The notes below the pieces were generated by a model. It did not search any database and was not told the origin of the DNA. It saw only the letters and a program-made list of their open reading frames with translations. A stretch of DNA of 63,904 bases from NCBI GenBank assembly GCA_964196275.1, contig CAXMSN010000104.1, positions 1 to 63,904 on the forward strand, written 5' to 3'. A program made the translations under genes and the position numbers. Source of the DNA: UBA5794 sp964196275. Its GTDB lineage: Bacteria > Actinomycetota > Acidimicrobiia > Spongiisociales > UBA5794. Of the stretch, positions 53,201 through 60,944 are shown piece by piece. Within the stretch, counting starts at the first letter, position 1. Each line of letters starts with the position of its first letter.

Positions 53201-54949
53201 GTCGGGGTCCTCCTCGGACTCCCACACAAAGGTTCCTCCTTGGTTCATCCCTTCGAGGGGGTTCGCATGGGTGAAGATCTTCGGATCTGAGCACAACACC
53301 ACATCCACATGGTGGAGGTCGCAGTTCGGGTGGATCCGCTCCGGGGCGGCAACCAGGAAGTAGGAGGTCGGTGCGCCCTTCTTCGCCGACCCGTACTTGG
53401 GGTTGGCAGAGACGTGGATGATCTCCTTCGGCCGTCCGTACTCGTCGACCTCGTCTTGGTGCTCGAGCAGATCGTCTCCGACCGCACCGATCACCTCGGA
53501 CAGGTTCTTACCCGTCGTGATCATCCCCCAGCCGCCGATCGAGTGGAACCTTACGGCTATGGCACCTTCGGGTAGGAGGGAGGGTGTCCTGTCTGCGACC
53601 ACGGCATACGGATGATCGATGCCGAGGGTGAAGTAGGTCTCTCCGTCTGCAACGGTGCTGCCGTCCTGGCGGGCCCGCTGACCGGTTGCGTACTCGTAGG
53701 CGCCGATGATGGCCTCTGGCCTGAAGTCCCTGCTCCCAAGCCCGTAGGAGCCAGACAGGATGAGCGGGGTGTCGGCATCCGTCAGACCCTGGATGTCGGA
53801 TTCGAAGCCTATGAATCCCACCTCAAGTGCCTTGTTCAGCGTCGCTCTGATCTCACGGGTCAGCGGGTTATCTCCCGACATCGACTCGTCGGTCCGCTCA
53901 AGAACGATCACCCTCTTCTTGCCAGCAAGGGCGGCTACGACGTCAGCCTCAGGGAACGGCCTGATGACGTTGATATGAAGCGAGCCAACACTCGCGCCGT
54001 CTTCAGCACGCATGTAATCGACGGCGGCCTCGATGTTCTCCGCCGCAGAGCCGAGCGAAACGAAGACCGTCTCGGCGTCGTCGGTCTTGTACTTCGATAC
54101 GAACCCGTAGTTACGTCCGGTGAGTTCCTCGAAGTCACGGTACGCCGCATCGAGCATCGGGAGGATCTCCTCGGAGAAGTGGTTCCTCCTGGCCAGAATG
54201 CCATTCATGTAGTGCTCCTGGTTCTGAACAGGCCCAAGAAGCATTGGGTTCTTCAGATCCATCATCACTGGCACCCGCCGACGCGTGGGACCGAACAGGA
54301 CCTGTTGGGCCTCAGTCGGTGTGTCGATGATGTCGTCGTGCGAGCCGAGGTACTCACGTAGGAGTTCAGCCTCGTGCTTGTAGAACGTGCGCTCGAGGTG
54401 GGAAGTCAGAAAGCCGTCTTGGATGTTCATCCCAGGGTTCAGCGAAAGCTCGGTCACCCTGCGAAGGATCAAAGCCTGATCCGCAGCCTGCTGCGCATCC
54501 TTGGCGAAGAGCATGATCCAGCCAGTGTCAAGCGCTGAGTACACATCGTCGTGGCCACAGTGAACGTTGAGCGCATGCTTGGTAAGCGCACGGGCGGCGA
54601 CCTCGAGAACCATGGTCGAGAGCTTCCCCGGTGCGTGGTAATACTGCTCGAGCCCGTAGACGATTCCTTGGCCAGAGGTGAAGTTGACGGTCCTGTGACC
54701 TGTCATCGAAGCGGCGATCGCCCCGCCTTGTGCTGCGTGCTCACCCTCAGCTTCGATCGCGATCTTCGAGTTGCCGAAAACGTCGAGAACACCCTCAGCG
54801 AAAGAGAGTTGGTAGTTCTCGCCCATCTCGGTGGACGGTGTGATCGGGTAGAAGACACCGGCCTGAGTGATCCGGGCCTCTGTGTGATAGGCGACGAGTT
54901 GGTTCCCGTTGGTTGTGACCCTGATACCGGGATATTTGGGTGCACCCAT
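50285..54949 (-). CDS. nifJ: Pyruvate:ferredoxin/flavodoxin oxidoreductase, long single-chain form
   Basis: The 1554-aa protein is a single-chain 2-oxoacid oxidoreductase converting pyruvate plus CoA to acetyl-CoA, CO2 and reduced carrier. Domains in order: pyrimidine-binding N-terminus (ITPSTEMGENYQLS), gamma and central linker regions, a 2[4Fe-4S] ferredoxin segment with CTGCMDCITACP and CKGCAECVLECP (about residues 786 and 921), a CGEKS-type cluster/TPP domain (GDGACAGCGEKSV, about 1003) and the TPP site GDGGMGDIGYQN (about 1229). It exceeds the usual length of about 1200 residues, with added sequence between the clusters and at the C-terminal RQLVLYCVERRKSW end. Physiological direction is unknown; oxygen sensitivity is expected. 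Confidence 0.95.
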   Translation of the reverse strand: MGAPKYPGIRVTTNGNQLVAYHTEARITQAGVFYPITPSTEMGENYQLSFAEGVLDVFGNSKIAIEAEGEHAAQGGAIAASMTGHRTVNFTSGQGIVYGLEQYYHAPGKLSTMVLEVAARALTKHALNVHCGHDDVYSALDTGWIMLFAKDAQQAADQALILRRVTELSLNPGMNIQDGFLTSHLERTFYKHEAELLREYLGSHDDIIDTPTEAQQVLFGPTRRRVPVMMDLKNPMLLGPVQNQEHYMNGILARRNHFSEEILPMLDAAYRDFEELTGRNYGFVSKYKTDDAETVFVSLGSAAENIEAAVDYMRAEDGASVGSLHINVIRPFPEADVVAALAGKKRVIVLERTDESMSGDNPLTREIRATLNKALEVGFIGFESDIQGLTDADTPLILSGSYGLGSRDFRPEAIIGAYEYATGQRARQDGSTVADGETYFTLGIDHPYAVVADRTPSLLPEGAIAVRFHSIGGWGMITTGKNLSEVIGAVGDDLLEHQDEVDEYGRPKEIIHVSANPKYGSAKKGAPTSYFLVAAPERIHPNCDLHHVDVVLCSDPKIFTHANPLEGMNQGGTFVWESEEDPDTVWQRIPPQYRQEIIDKKVRVVTLPGFRIAREATDRPELQLRMQGNAFLGAFFRVSGFLEEYDVSDDRYREIVHAQYVKKFGRFGDAVVESNMTVMTAGYEQIQEIPYGDPGEADRSSMRLPSLAPCDSCSVEIPAAVAPAVQEVRIPLTLVSTFNKEFKAGLGYDQPSTPLSSVSMMAAGSGRTASKYVARRETPIWIAENCTGCMDCITACPDTALPNVAQDFNVVFGTAARGYILDPAERAKMVDVLPDLETSVRKKLLDIVKDKDKEKAAVPFVDVLKPEVDAIDGVSDTAKDEFMQLFDRVPFAYTKTSHLFRSLERSSPGEGGLFAIMVSDLCKGCAECVLECPWEALEMAQETPQLNADHVSGTNFIDLLPDTPEKYLGRFDPDDPMESAAAHLKNHLMVRSNYEALVSGDGACAGCGEKSVLHAVASLTEAYMRPMYHAKADRLDNKALELQDHGMKMLGEIKALDMPSYERLRMLVAHSILGLGGETIEDTAVRIASHGEISDEQIIEALTVTMRQDAFNHRDLQALDGTVPKGMSVMAMGAHTGCNTVYGSTPPNNPHPYPWMNSLFQDGATITWLLGESFIMDHAKRSVIPERMADYLMLGVGISEAEFFEMTHMTDNAMTPREIRELPKAWAIGGDGGMGDIGYQNVSKVVLQNRPNVKLLMLDTQVYSNTGGQNSDSTPMPGGGDMNQFGVASEGKMTEKKGVAESFISGHGSAYVAQVSMANTAQFYKAILDALDYRGTSFIQSFTTCQPEHGVADDVATVQAGLVRDSRAMPQFVHNPQLGETYQEALDVSGNANRDRDWTQITSKQSDRTFAYTVAHFASTEARFRRHLKPTKTTDGLIFLDDILLLVKQADVVARNVLDPTHRSYVPDFGVYIEVEDAKGNVRAMSLSRQLVLYCVERRKSWRMLQSKSGVTNIDYLSQNAALEAFEEEEVPMSDRIKGIRERFDKELASHLTE

Positions 54950-55033
54950 GGGAATCGTCGACCTCCAGCCAGAGAAAAGATGTGCGGTTCTTGCCCCACA
55001 GTGTAGTTCTCGGCGGCACCTTAGATCCCAGGT

Positions 55034-56053
55034 TCAGCCGACAGGCCCGCCCGCAAGATACGCATCGATGGCCCGGCGAAGCCGTAGACCCGCATCGATG
55101 AACCACTCGATGTAATCGCCGTACTCCTCGGATCTGGAGATGTGCCCTTCGCGGTACTCGGCGATGCGGACCGCACGGCGTTCCCTGCCGGGATCTTCGA
55201 ATTCGAGCGGACGGCCGTATGCGGCTTCCATGGCTCGCTTCGATGCGTGTAGCTGATGGAGAAGTTCGAGGTTCGCATCCCTGCTGCCCCTATTGATGTA
55301 CAACTCGTGACGGAGCAGGCGGTTCCGGGCAAAGGAAGCACTTATCGACGCCCCTTTGATCGGGGACGCCATGGTGAAGTAACTCCTGGGCTCAGGGTGC
55401 CGCCCATCCACCCAGTCCAACCCCCGGTTGCCGACCTTGGTCATGTAATCCGTCCAGAACCGCAGATACGCCGATGTGCGCAACTCTTTGCCCTGTCGGC
55501 CTCGGTACGACGGGGAGACGTTCGGCGATTCGTAGGGCGACGGCGTCTGCCCCGAAAGCCGCCGGGCCATCGACACCACCATGGCCGCATCCTCGGGAGA
55601 CATGTGTCTGAGCAGCACCCGCAACTCAGCCAAAGCCGCTGAAGAACTGAGTCCTCCGATCGACGGCTCGGGTTCCGCACTTTGACGCATGGGCGACGCA
55701 GGAGCCGACATCCGATACATCGCTGCAGGCTGCTCATCTATCCGAGAGGCATCCACCTGCAATGCCGCCGGTCCGTGGTCCGTGGTCCGTGGTCCGTGGT
55801 CCTCTCTGAAGGACCCATTCGCCAAGGCCAAAATTTCCGTCGGTGACACCCCCAGAGCAGCAGCGATCGCCTCTTCGAGCTTGGGGCTTGGGATCTTCTG
55901 ACCAGATTCGATGGCCGACAAGTACGAGTAGGAGATGCTCGCCGCCTCGGCGAGCTGCTTTCTATCCATGCGCTTGCTGGCTCGCAACTCGGCGACCGCT
56001 TCCCCGTATGCAGCAAGGAATGCGGGGTCGCTGCTGTGGTGACCTGATGTCAT
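55034..56053 (-). CDS. XRE-family HTH regulator fused to DUF4268, with an in-frame heptamer array
   Basis: The 339-aa protein has an N-terminal XRE helix-turn-helix (ELRASKRMDRKQLAEAASIS, YLSAIESGQKIPSP) and a C-terminal DUF4268-like domain (TSAYLRFWTDYMTKVGNRGL, RNRLLRHELYINRGSRDANLELLHQLH, EFEDPGRERRAVRIAEY). Between them the linker EDHGPRTTDHGPAA is translated from a heptamer array (55770-55802); the array is not a multiple of three per unit, so unit gain or loss would shift the frame. It is divergent from the VWA gene and may regulate it. Confidence 0.9.
   Translation of the reverse strand: MTSGHHSSDPAFLAAYGEAVAELRASKRMDRKQLAEAASISYSYLSAIESGQKIPSPKLEEAIAAALGVSPTEILALANGSFREDHGPRTTDHGPAALQVDASRIDEQPAAMYRMSAPASPMRQSAEPEPSIGGLSSSAALAELRVLLRHMSPEDAAMVVSMARRLSGQTPSPYESPNVSPSYRGRQGKELRTSAYLRFWTDYMTKVGNRGLDWVDGRHPEPRSYFTMASPIKGASISASFARNRLLRHELYINRGSRDANLELLHQLHASKRAMEAAYGRPLEFEDPGRERRAVRIAEYREGHISRSEEYGDYIEWFIDAGLRLRRAIDAYLAGGPVG
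55770..55802. repeat. Heptamer tandem array inside the XRE-DUF4268 gene
   Basis: CCGTGGT is repeated about 4.7 times (minus strand CACGGACC-type unit, the same as in the intergenic arrays). The array sits in the linker between the HTH and DUF4268 domains, so its length is linked to the reading frame. Confidence 0.95.
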
Positions 56054-56076
56054 CGTCGGACACTACCACAACGTAT

Positions 56077-56112
56077 TTACTTCTTGCAGGGTTACTTTGG
56101 ATGGTGTATTAT
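56077..56112 (+). promoter_or_regulatory. Sigma70-type promoter of the VWA gene with TTACTT direct repeats
   Basis: TTGCAG (56084-56089), a 17-base spacer and TATTAT (56107-56112) form a good -35/-10 promoter reading toward the VWA gene. TTACTT occurs at 56077-56082 and 56092-56097, on both sides of the -35 element, a likely site for the divergently encoded XRE protein. Confidence 0.65.
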
Positions 56113-56155
56113 ACTTCTGAGTCATGCCGGAACGTCCGGAGACCCAGGAGGACAG

Positions 56156-56875
56156 ATGAATACAGACAGCACACGCAAGGCGGACCAGAACGACGATGCA
56201 TTGATCACTTTCGTGCTCGACGAGAGCGGATCGATGGCGCACATGGAAGACGCGGCGAGGGAGGCGTTCAACGAATTTCTCCAGGAACAGATCAATCACG
56301 GTGGACGGACGTGGTGGACGCTCGCCACCTTCAACTCACAGGCCCGCATGCGTTTCGAGCACATCCCGGGGGCAGAGGTGCGCCCACTCAAACGGGGCGA
56401 CTACCAACCGAGCGCTATGACGGCCCTCTACGACGCCCTGGGCGATGCGATAATCGCGACGCAGAAGCGCCTCGTCGACTCCCAGGACCGAGGAAATCCA
56501 AGCGACGTGATCGTCGTCGTGATGACCGACGGCATGGAGAACGCCTCACGCCGATGGACCCACCAGCGGGTCTTCGACCTCATCACCGAGTGCGAACAGG
56601 GCGGATGGCAGTTCATCTTCCTCGGAGCCAACCAGGACTCATGGGCCGTTGCCGATCGCCTCGGAATGAGGCACGCAGCCGTCTCCGACTTCTCACCAGA
56701 CCGCGAAGCTGCGATGCGTGGCACCGACGATGCGAACTACGCGGCCCGCGCATACCGCTCGAGCAAGGTCCAACAGGACTACTACTCCGACCATCGGGAC
56801 AAGAGCCGCTACGAGGCCGACGAACAGCGCCGCCAGCGCAAGGCCCGCGACAGTTCAAGAAAGCCGAAACGGTAA
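56156..56875 (+). CDS. VWA-domain protein (MIDAS DxSxS)
   Basis: From the ATG at 56156 (MNTDSTRKADQNDDALITFV), the 239-aa protein is a von Willebrand A domain with the MIDAS motif FVLDESGSMAHM, TALYDALGDAIIA and VVVMTDGMENASRR. A basic low-complexity C-terminus (SRYEADEQRRQRKARDSSRK) follows. VWA domains bind divalent metal and protein partners, often in phage, stress or defence contexts. It is divergent from and probably controlled by the XRE-DUF4268 gene. Confidence 0.85.
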   Translation: MNTDSTRKADQNDDALITFVLDESGSMAHMEDAAREAFNEFLQEQINHGGRTWWTLATFNSQARMRFEHIPGAEVRPLKRGDYQPSAMTALYDALGDAIIATQKRLVDSQDRGNPSDVIVVVMTDGMENASRRWTHQRVFDLITECEQGGWQFIFLGANQDSWAVADRLGMRHAAVSDFSPDREAAMRGTDDANYAARAYRSSKVQQDYYSDHRDKSRYEADEQRRQRKARDSSRKPKR

Positions 56876-57583
56876 GGAGCGGTTTGCCGTTCGCACGCAC
56901 GGCGAACCACCCGAGTGATGACCCCTGGCATCGCAGCACGTATGCGTTCTCGGAGAGGATGCATACGTGCTGCCCCTTGGAGCACGATGGTGAAACGATT
57001 CCACGAAATATGCTCGCTTACCCGGCGATACAGATAGTGTCCACGGCATAGCGCAGACGACACACCGCGAACAGCTGCGCTCGCCTCGGTTCCCCACCAC
57101 CACTTCCGTTGTAGTGCCCAAACCGCGTCTCGCCTTGCTGCTGGGTCATCCAACCGAGATACCTGCATCGCAGCCTGTACCGCATAGCCGTCAGAAATTG
57201 AACGGTATTCACCACGAAAGCCACAGTCCCATGACCCGAAATCCCGTTTCCCAAGCCCTCGTCATCATCAAGCAGGGTATTTCCACGCCGCCCAGAGTCG
57301 ATTCACCCAGCGAGCCCCTGACACAACCTTCCCCGACTGAACGTGCCCACCGCCGCGTGCTAGCCCGCCCATAGCGGCACATGAGCGCACATTCGACAGC
57401 AAGCACAATGAATCTCGGGTGTCGTGGAGCGTGTGGTTTGTTGGACAGGACTGGGTGGGGCCACACTGCTAGGTGCGCAGGCTCGTATTAGGTCACGCCA
57501 TACCCGAGAAGGTTGGTGAGTGGAAGCGGACAGGTCAGCGTGAAGACAGTTCCACAGGGACTCCGTACATGACGGATCAGATC
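56876..57583. other. Non-coding gap with one perfect hairpin
   Basis: About 700 bases separate the VWA gene from the end of the acyltransferase gene. The clearest structure is the perfect hairpin at 56933-56973. Frames in the gap (for example 57114-57374) are short, proline-rich and lack domain or ribosome-binding support. I see no further gene. Confidence 0.55.
56933..56973. terminator. Perfect 13-bp hairpin downstream of the VWA gene
   Basis: GCAGCACGTATGC (56933-56945) and GCATACGTGCTGC (56961-56973) are exactly complementary, separated by a 15-base loop. It lies 58 bases after the VWA stop. No T-run follows, so it may be a rho-independent-like mRNA 3' end stabiliser, a small RNA or a protein site instead of an intrinsic terminator. 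Confidence 0.5.
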
Positions 57584-58153
57584 TCAGGTTCGTCCGGTCT
57601 CGCCTGCGAGTCTGACGGGACCGACCTTCGAAGGGTTCCATCCGGTCTTTCCGTCATAGACCTCTGCTGCGAAGGCCATCCACGCGTCTGGGTCACCGTC
57701 GACCTTCTTCGCTGGTCCGAAGCGGACCGTCTTCGTTGAGCCGTCAACGATCGCCATGAGTATCGGAACGTCGGCTGCGTCCGCTATACGCCAGAACCCA
57801 GAGTGCCAATGCTCGACCCTGGATCTCGTTCCCTCAGGGGTGATCACGAGCAGCAAGCGGTCCGCCTCTGCGAACGCCTTCGTTGTCGTCGGAACCAAGG
57901 AGTGCGCCTCGGTCCGATCGACCGGGATTCCCCCGAAACGGCGGAGCATCGCACCGAGGGGGCCCCAGAAGACCGACTCCTTGATGAGGACCCGCACCGT
58001 GAGATGGAAGTGTTGGATAGCGCCGAGGAAGAGGACGTAGTCCCAGTTCGAGGTGTGCGGCGCCGCGATGATCACCATCTTCGGATGGTCCGGCATCTCG
58101 CCGACAACGCGCCATCCGATCAGATTCACGAACTTGAGGGCCAACCACTTCAC
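57584..58153 (-). CDS. PlsC-like 1-acylglycerol-3-phosphate acyltransferase
   Basis: The 189-aa protein has the PlsC motifs IIAAPHTSNWDYVLF (HxxxxD) and LVITPEGTRSRVEHWHSGF, plus GGIPVDRTEAHSLV, with a short hydrophobic N-terminus. It acylates lysophosphatidic acid or a related glycerolipid. The GTG start MKWLALKFVNLIGW is at 58153. It is divergent from the cysteine-desulfurase-like gene, starts 52 bases apart. Confidence 0.93.
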   Translation of the reverse strand: MKWLALKFVNLIGWRVVGEMPDHPKMVIIAAPHTSNWDYVLFLGAIQHFHLTVRVLIKESVFWGPLGAMLRRFGGIPVDRTEAHSLVPTTTKAFAEADRLLLVITPEGTRSRVEHWHSGFWRIADAADVPILMAIVDGSTKTVRFGPAKKVDGDPDAWMAFAAEVYDGKTGWNPSKVGPVRLAGETGRT

Positions 58154-58204
58154 ACGCTGACCGTACTATCGGAGCGACAGTATCTCGGCAGCAGGGAGCG
58201 GGCA

Positions 58205-59413
58205 GTGAACATCGATCGGATCAGGGACGGCTTTCCGTCGCTGGGGCGCCAGGTCGGCGGCGAGCCTGCTGCCTACCTTGATGGTCCAGGCGGAACCCAG
58301 GTCCATGGTTCGGTTGTCGACGCGATGTCCGACTTCATGCGAAAGGGTGGCAGCAATCTGGGAGGAAGCTTCGACAGTTCGGTCGAGACCGTGGCCGGAG
58401 TGGACGGTGCGCGCAGCGCCGTCGCAGATCTGTTCGGCTCCCAACCATCTGAGGTCGTCTTCGGACAGAACATGACGTCGCTGACCTATGCGATGTCGCG
58501 TGCGCTCGCCAGAACCTGGTCGCCCACCAACAACGTTGTCGTGACACGCTTGGACCACGATGCGAACGTCACACCGTGGGTACAGGCGGCCAAGACCGCT
58601 GGCTGCGACGTTCGGTTCGTCGATTTCGACCCGGACAACGGATGCCGACTCGACCTCACATCGCTGTCTGCAGCCCTCGATGACCGAACCGCCCTCGTTG
58701 CGTTCACGCATGCCTCGAACGCCGTAGGGACGGTGCCTCCGGTATCTGAGATCGTTGATGCCGCACATGCTGTTGGCGCGCTGACCTACGTCGATGCCGT
58801 CCATTACACGCCACACGCAGCCGTTGATGTGGCTGCGACAGGAACCGACTTCCTTGCCTGCTCGGCGTACAAGTGGTTCGGCCCCCATACGGGCTGCCTC
58901 TACGGCAAGGCAGAACTCCTCACGAGCATCGAGCCGTTCAAGCTGCGCCCCTCACCCGACACCGCACCGGACCGCTGGGAGACCGGCACACAGTCCTTCG
59001 AGTCGTTGGCTGGCGTTACGGCCGCGGTCGACTACATCGCGAGCCTCGGATCGGGTTCGACACGCCGAGAACGTCTCGTCGATGCGTATGGCCACATCGG
59101 CGCCGCGGAGGCCTCCATTTCCGAACGGTTCCTTGCGGGAATCGCTGACATGCCTCACATCAACCTCTTCGGCGAACCCAGCTCGGAAGGACGAACGCCA
59201 ACGTTCGCCATCGATGTCTATGGGATCCCGGCGGCCGAGGTAGCCAAGCGTCTCGGAGACCAAGGCATATTCGTGTGGTCCGGTAACTACTACGCGGTTG
59301 AAGTGCTGGACCGCCTCGGAAAGCCCGAAGGTCTCGTCCGAATAGGGTTCGTCCACTACAACACGCTCGACGAAGTCGACAGGGTTCTCGCCGCTCTGGA
59401 GGAGATGGGCTGA
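58205..59413 (+). CDS. Cysteine desulfurase-like PLP enzyme (TIGR01976 type)
   Basis: The 402-aa protein from the GTG at 58205 (MNIDRIRDGFPSLGRQVGG) is a fold-type I aminotransferase-V protein. It has the cofactor residues in EVVFGQNMTSLTYAMSRALA, the Asp of VDAVHYTPHAAV and the Schiff-base lysine in CSAYKWFGPHTGCLYG. Signature features place it with the uncharacterised cysteine desulfurase-like proteins TIGR01976, not with IscS. The catalytic Cys loop of IscS is not apparent. It overlaps the SRPBCC gene by TGATG. Confidence 0.9.
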   Translation: MNIDRIRDGFPSLGRQVGGEPAAYLDGPGGTQVHGSVVDAMSDFMRKGGSNLGGSFDSSVETVAGVDGARSAVADLFGSQPSEVVFGQNMTSLTYAMSRALARTWSPTNNVVVTRLDHDANVTPWVQAAKTAGCDVRFVDFDPDNGCRLDLTSLSAALDDRTALVAFTHASNAVGTVPPVSEIVDAAHAVGALTYVDAVHYTPHAAVDVAATGTDFLACSAYKWFGPHTGCLYGKAELLTSIEPFKLRPSPDTAPDRWETGTQSFESLAGVTAAVDYIASLGSGSTRRERLVDAYGHIGAAEASISERFLAGIADMPHINLFGEPSSEGRTPTFAIDVYGIPAAEVAKRLGDQGIFVWSGNYYAVEVLDRLGKPEGLVRIGFVHYNTLDEVDRVLAALEEMG

Positions 59414-59880
59414 TGGATACATCGACGATCCCGGGATCCGGGCCGAACGTCAGGTCGCTCGCGAAGGAAGCAACGGTCGCGACCGATCCCATGACCGCAT
59501 GGACTGCATGGACAACGTCCGAAGAGATCACGGCGTGGTGGGGACTGCCTGCTTCCAACGTTGACCTTCGGATCGGTGGCGTGTTCGAGATGCTCTTCGA
59601 CATGGAGGCGGAACTGGGAAGCCAGGGGGGTGAGGGATGCAAGTACCTCGGCTATGTGCCGGGCGAGATGATCTCGTTCACATGGAACGCTCCCCCACAC
59701 CTTCCGCTGCGTACATCCAACACATGGGTCGTCATCTCGTTCACCGAGGTCGACGGCGGCACACATGTGCGACTCGTGCACACCGGCTTTCTCGAAGGCG
59801 ATGACTGGAACGACTACATGGACTACTTCCAACGGGCATGGGAGTTCGTTCTCGGCCTCTTCGTCGACCATTGGTCCTGA
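59413..59880 (+). CDS. AHSA1/SRPBCC domain protein
   Basis: The 155-aa protein shows the AHSA1 pattern (PF08327): TVATDPMTAWTAWTTSEEITAWWG, DLRIGGVFEMLFD, CKYLGYVPGEMISFTWNAPP and the C-terminal DDWNDYMDYFQRAWEFVLGL helix. Ligand unknown. The ATG overlaps the stop of the cysteine-desulfurase-like gene by TGATG, so the two are co-translated. Confidence 0.88.
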   Translation: MDTSTIPGSGPNVRSLAKEATVATDPMTAWTAWTTSEEITAWWGLPASNVDLRIGGVFEMLFDMEAELGSQGGEGCKYLGYVPGEMISFTWNAPPHLPLRTSNTWVVISFTEVDGGTHVRLVHTGFLEGDDWNDYMDYFQRAWEFVLGLFVDHWS

Positions 59881-59956
59881 AAGAGTCAGCCCTGACCGCA
59901 GCTCACCAGCAGCGGCGGCATTACTGTGCGCGTCACGCAACCAATAAGGGGCACCC

Positions 59957-60274
59957 GTGTTTCTCGTTCGACGCATCTACAGCGTGCAGCCAGGCCAGGC
60001 GCGCAAGGCAGCCACGTACCTTGACCGACTCGGAAAGGCATACGAGGAAGCTGGTACGCGCGGCCCGTCAACGGTCTACTTCAACAGTGGGACGACACCC
60101 GGTGACAAAGACACGGTCGTCATGGCGTGGACGGACGCCGAACTCAAGTCCGCCTACCGCGACGACAGGGTCAGGATCGACACCGGTGACATCATGGAAG
60201 GCTTTTCGGACATTGCCATCAGCTCACGGATCGAGTTCTGGGAGATGATGACCGACGAAAAGCAACTCGACTGA
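59957..60274 (+). CDS. Small protein, possible dimeric alpha/beta barrel
   Basis: The 105-aa protein (GTG start, MFLVRRIYSVQPGQARKAAT) has an alternating strand-helix pattern with AATYLDRLGKAYEEAG, TVVMAWTDAELKSAY and ISSRIEFWEMM, as in dimeric ferredoxin-like barrel proteins. Family not certain. It is on the same strand as the previous gene with a 76-base gap. Confidence 0.6.
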   Translation: MFLVRRIYSVQPGQARKAATYLDRLGKAYEEAGTRGPSTVYFNSGTTPGDKDTVVMAWTDAELKSAYRDDRVRIDTGDIMEGFSDIAISSRIEFWEMMTDEKQLD

Positions 60275-60287
60275 CACAGTCTCGCGG

Positions 60288-60944
60288 TCAGCCCTCACCG
60301 CTTGACGGGTCGACGAAGCCAGATTCGTAGGCCATGAACGACAGTTCGTGCCTGCTTGCGACGCCGAGCTTGTCGAAGATGTGACTCATGTGTGTCTCAA
60401 GCGTCTTGACCTTCATGTCGAGCCGCGTGGAACTCTCGCGATACGTGTAGCCCCGAGCGATCATCTTGACCACATCGCGCTCGCGCTTCGTCAGCCCGTC
60501 GAACGGTGTCTCCCTCTCAAGTACGACGTCGATATCGAGCATGTACCCCGCGACCTCCGGAGAGATCGGGTTCTTGCCATCCGCAGCCTCGGTGAGCAAG
60601 CGGGGAAGGTCATCGTCGTTCGTTGCCTTGGTCAGGTAGCCGTCGACGCCTGCACCGAGCATCGCTGCCACGTCGTCGCGGGAGGTTGACACCGTGAAAG
60701 CAACACAGGTGACGTCGGGCTCTGCCTTCTTGACGGCTTCCACGATGCTCGCCCCCATGTTCCGCGTGCCGTAGTGGACGTCGATAAGGGCGATGTCCGG
60801 CCGATGGGCAAGGATCTTCTTGATCGCTTCGTCAGGCTCCTCTGCCTCGGCAACAACGTCGAACGTATCTTCGAGGATCGAGCGCATTCCCCGCCTCAGC
60901 GCGGGATGGTCGTCGACAAGGAGAATGGACAGCTTCTCGCTCAC
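60288..60944 (-). CDS. NarL/FixJ-family response regulator
   Basis: The 218-aa protein has a receiver domain (KLSILLVDDHPALRRGM, phospho-Asp in RPDIALIDVHYGTRN, Lys in DGYLTKATNDDDL) and a LuxR-type HTH (GLTKRERDVVKMIARGYTYRESS and KVKTLETHMSHIFDKLGVASR). Its partner kinase overlaps by GTGA. Target genes are unknown. Confidence 0.95.
   Translation of the reverse strand: MSEKLSILLVDDHPALRRGMRSILEDTFDVVAEAEEPDEAIKKILAHRPDIALIDVHYGTRNMGASIVEAVKKAEPDVTCVAFTVSTSRDDVAAMLGAGVDGYLTKATNDDDLPRLLTEAADGKNPISPEVAGYMLDIDVVLERETPFDGLTKRERDVVKMIARGYTYRESSTRLDMKVKTLETHMSHIFDKLGVASRHELSFMAYESGFVDPSSGEG

Noticed and set aside
56933..56973. CRISPR-like or tRNA-like element at the hairpin
   Set aside because: A single hairpin with no repeated spacers and no CCA or cloverleaf pattern.
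57114..57374. 86-aa plus-strand frame in the 57-kb gap
   Set aside because: Proline-rich, no start signal or domain; more likely non-coding.
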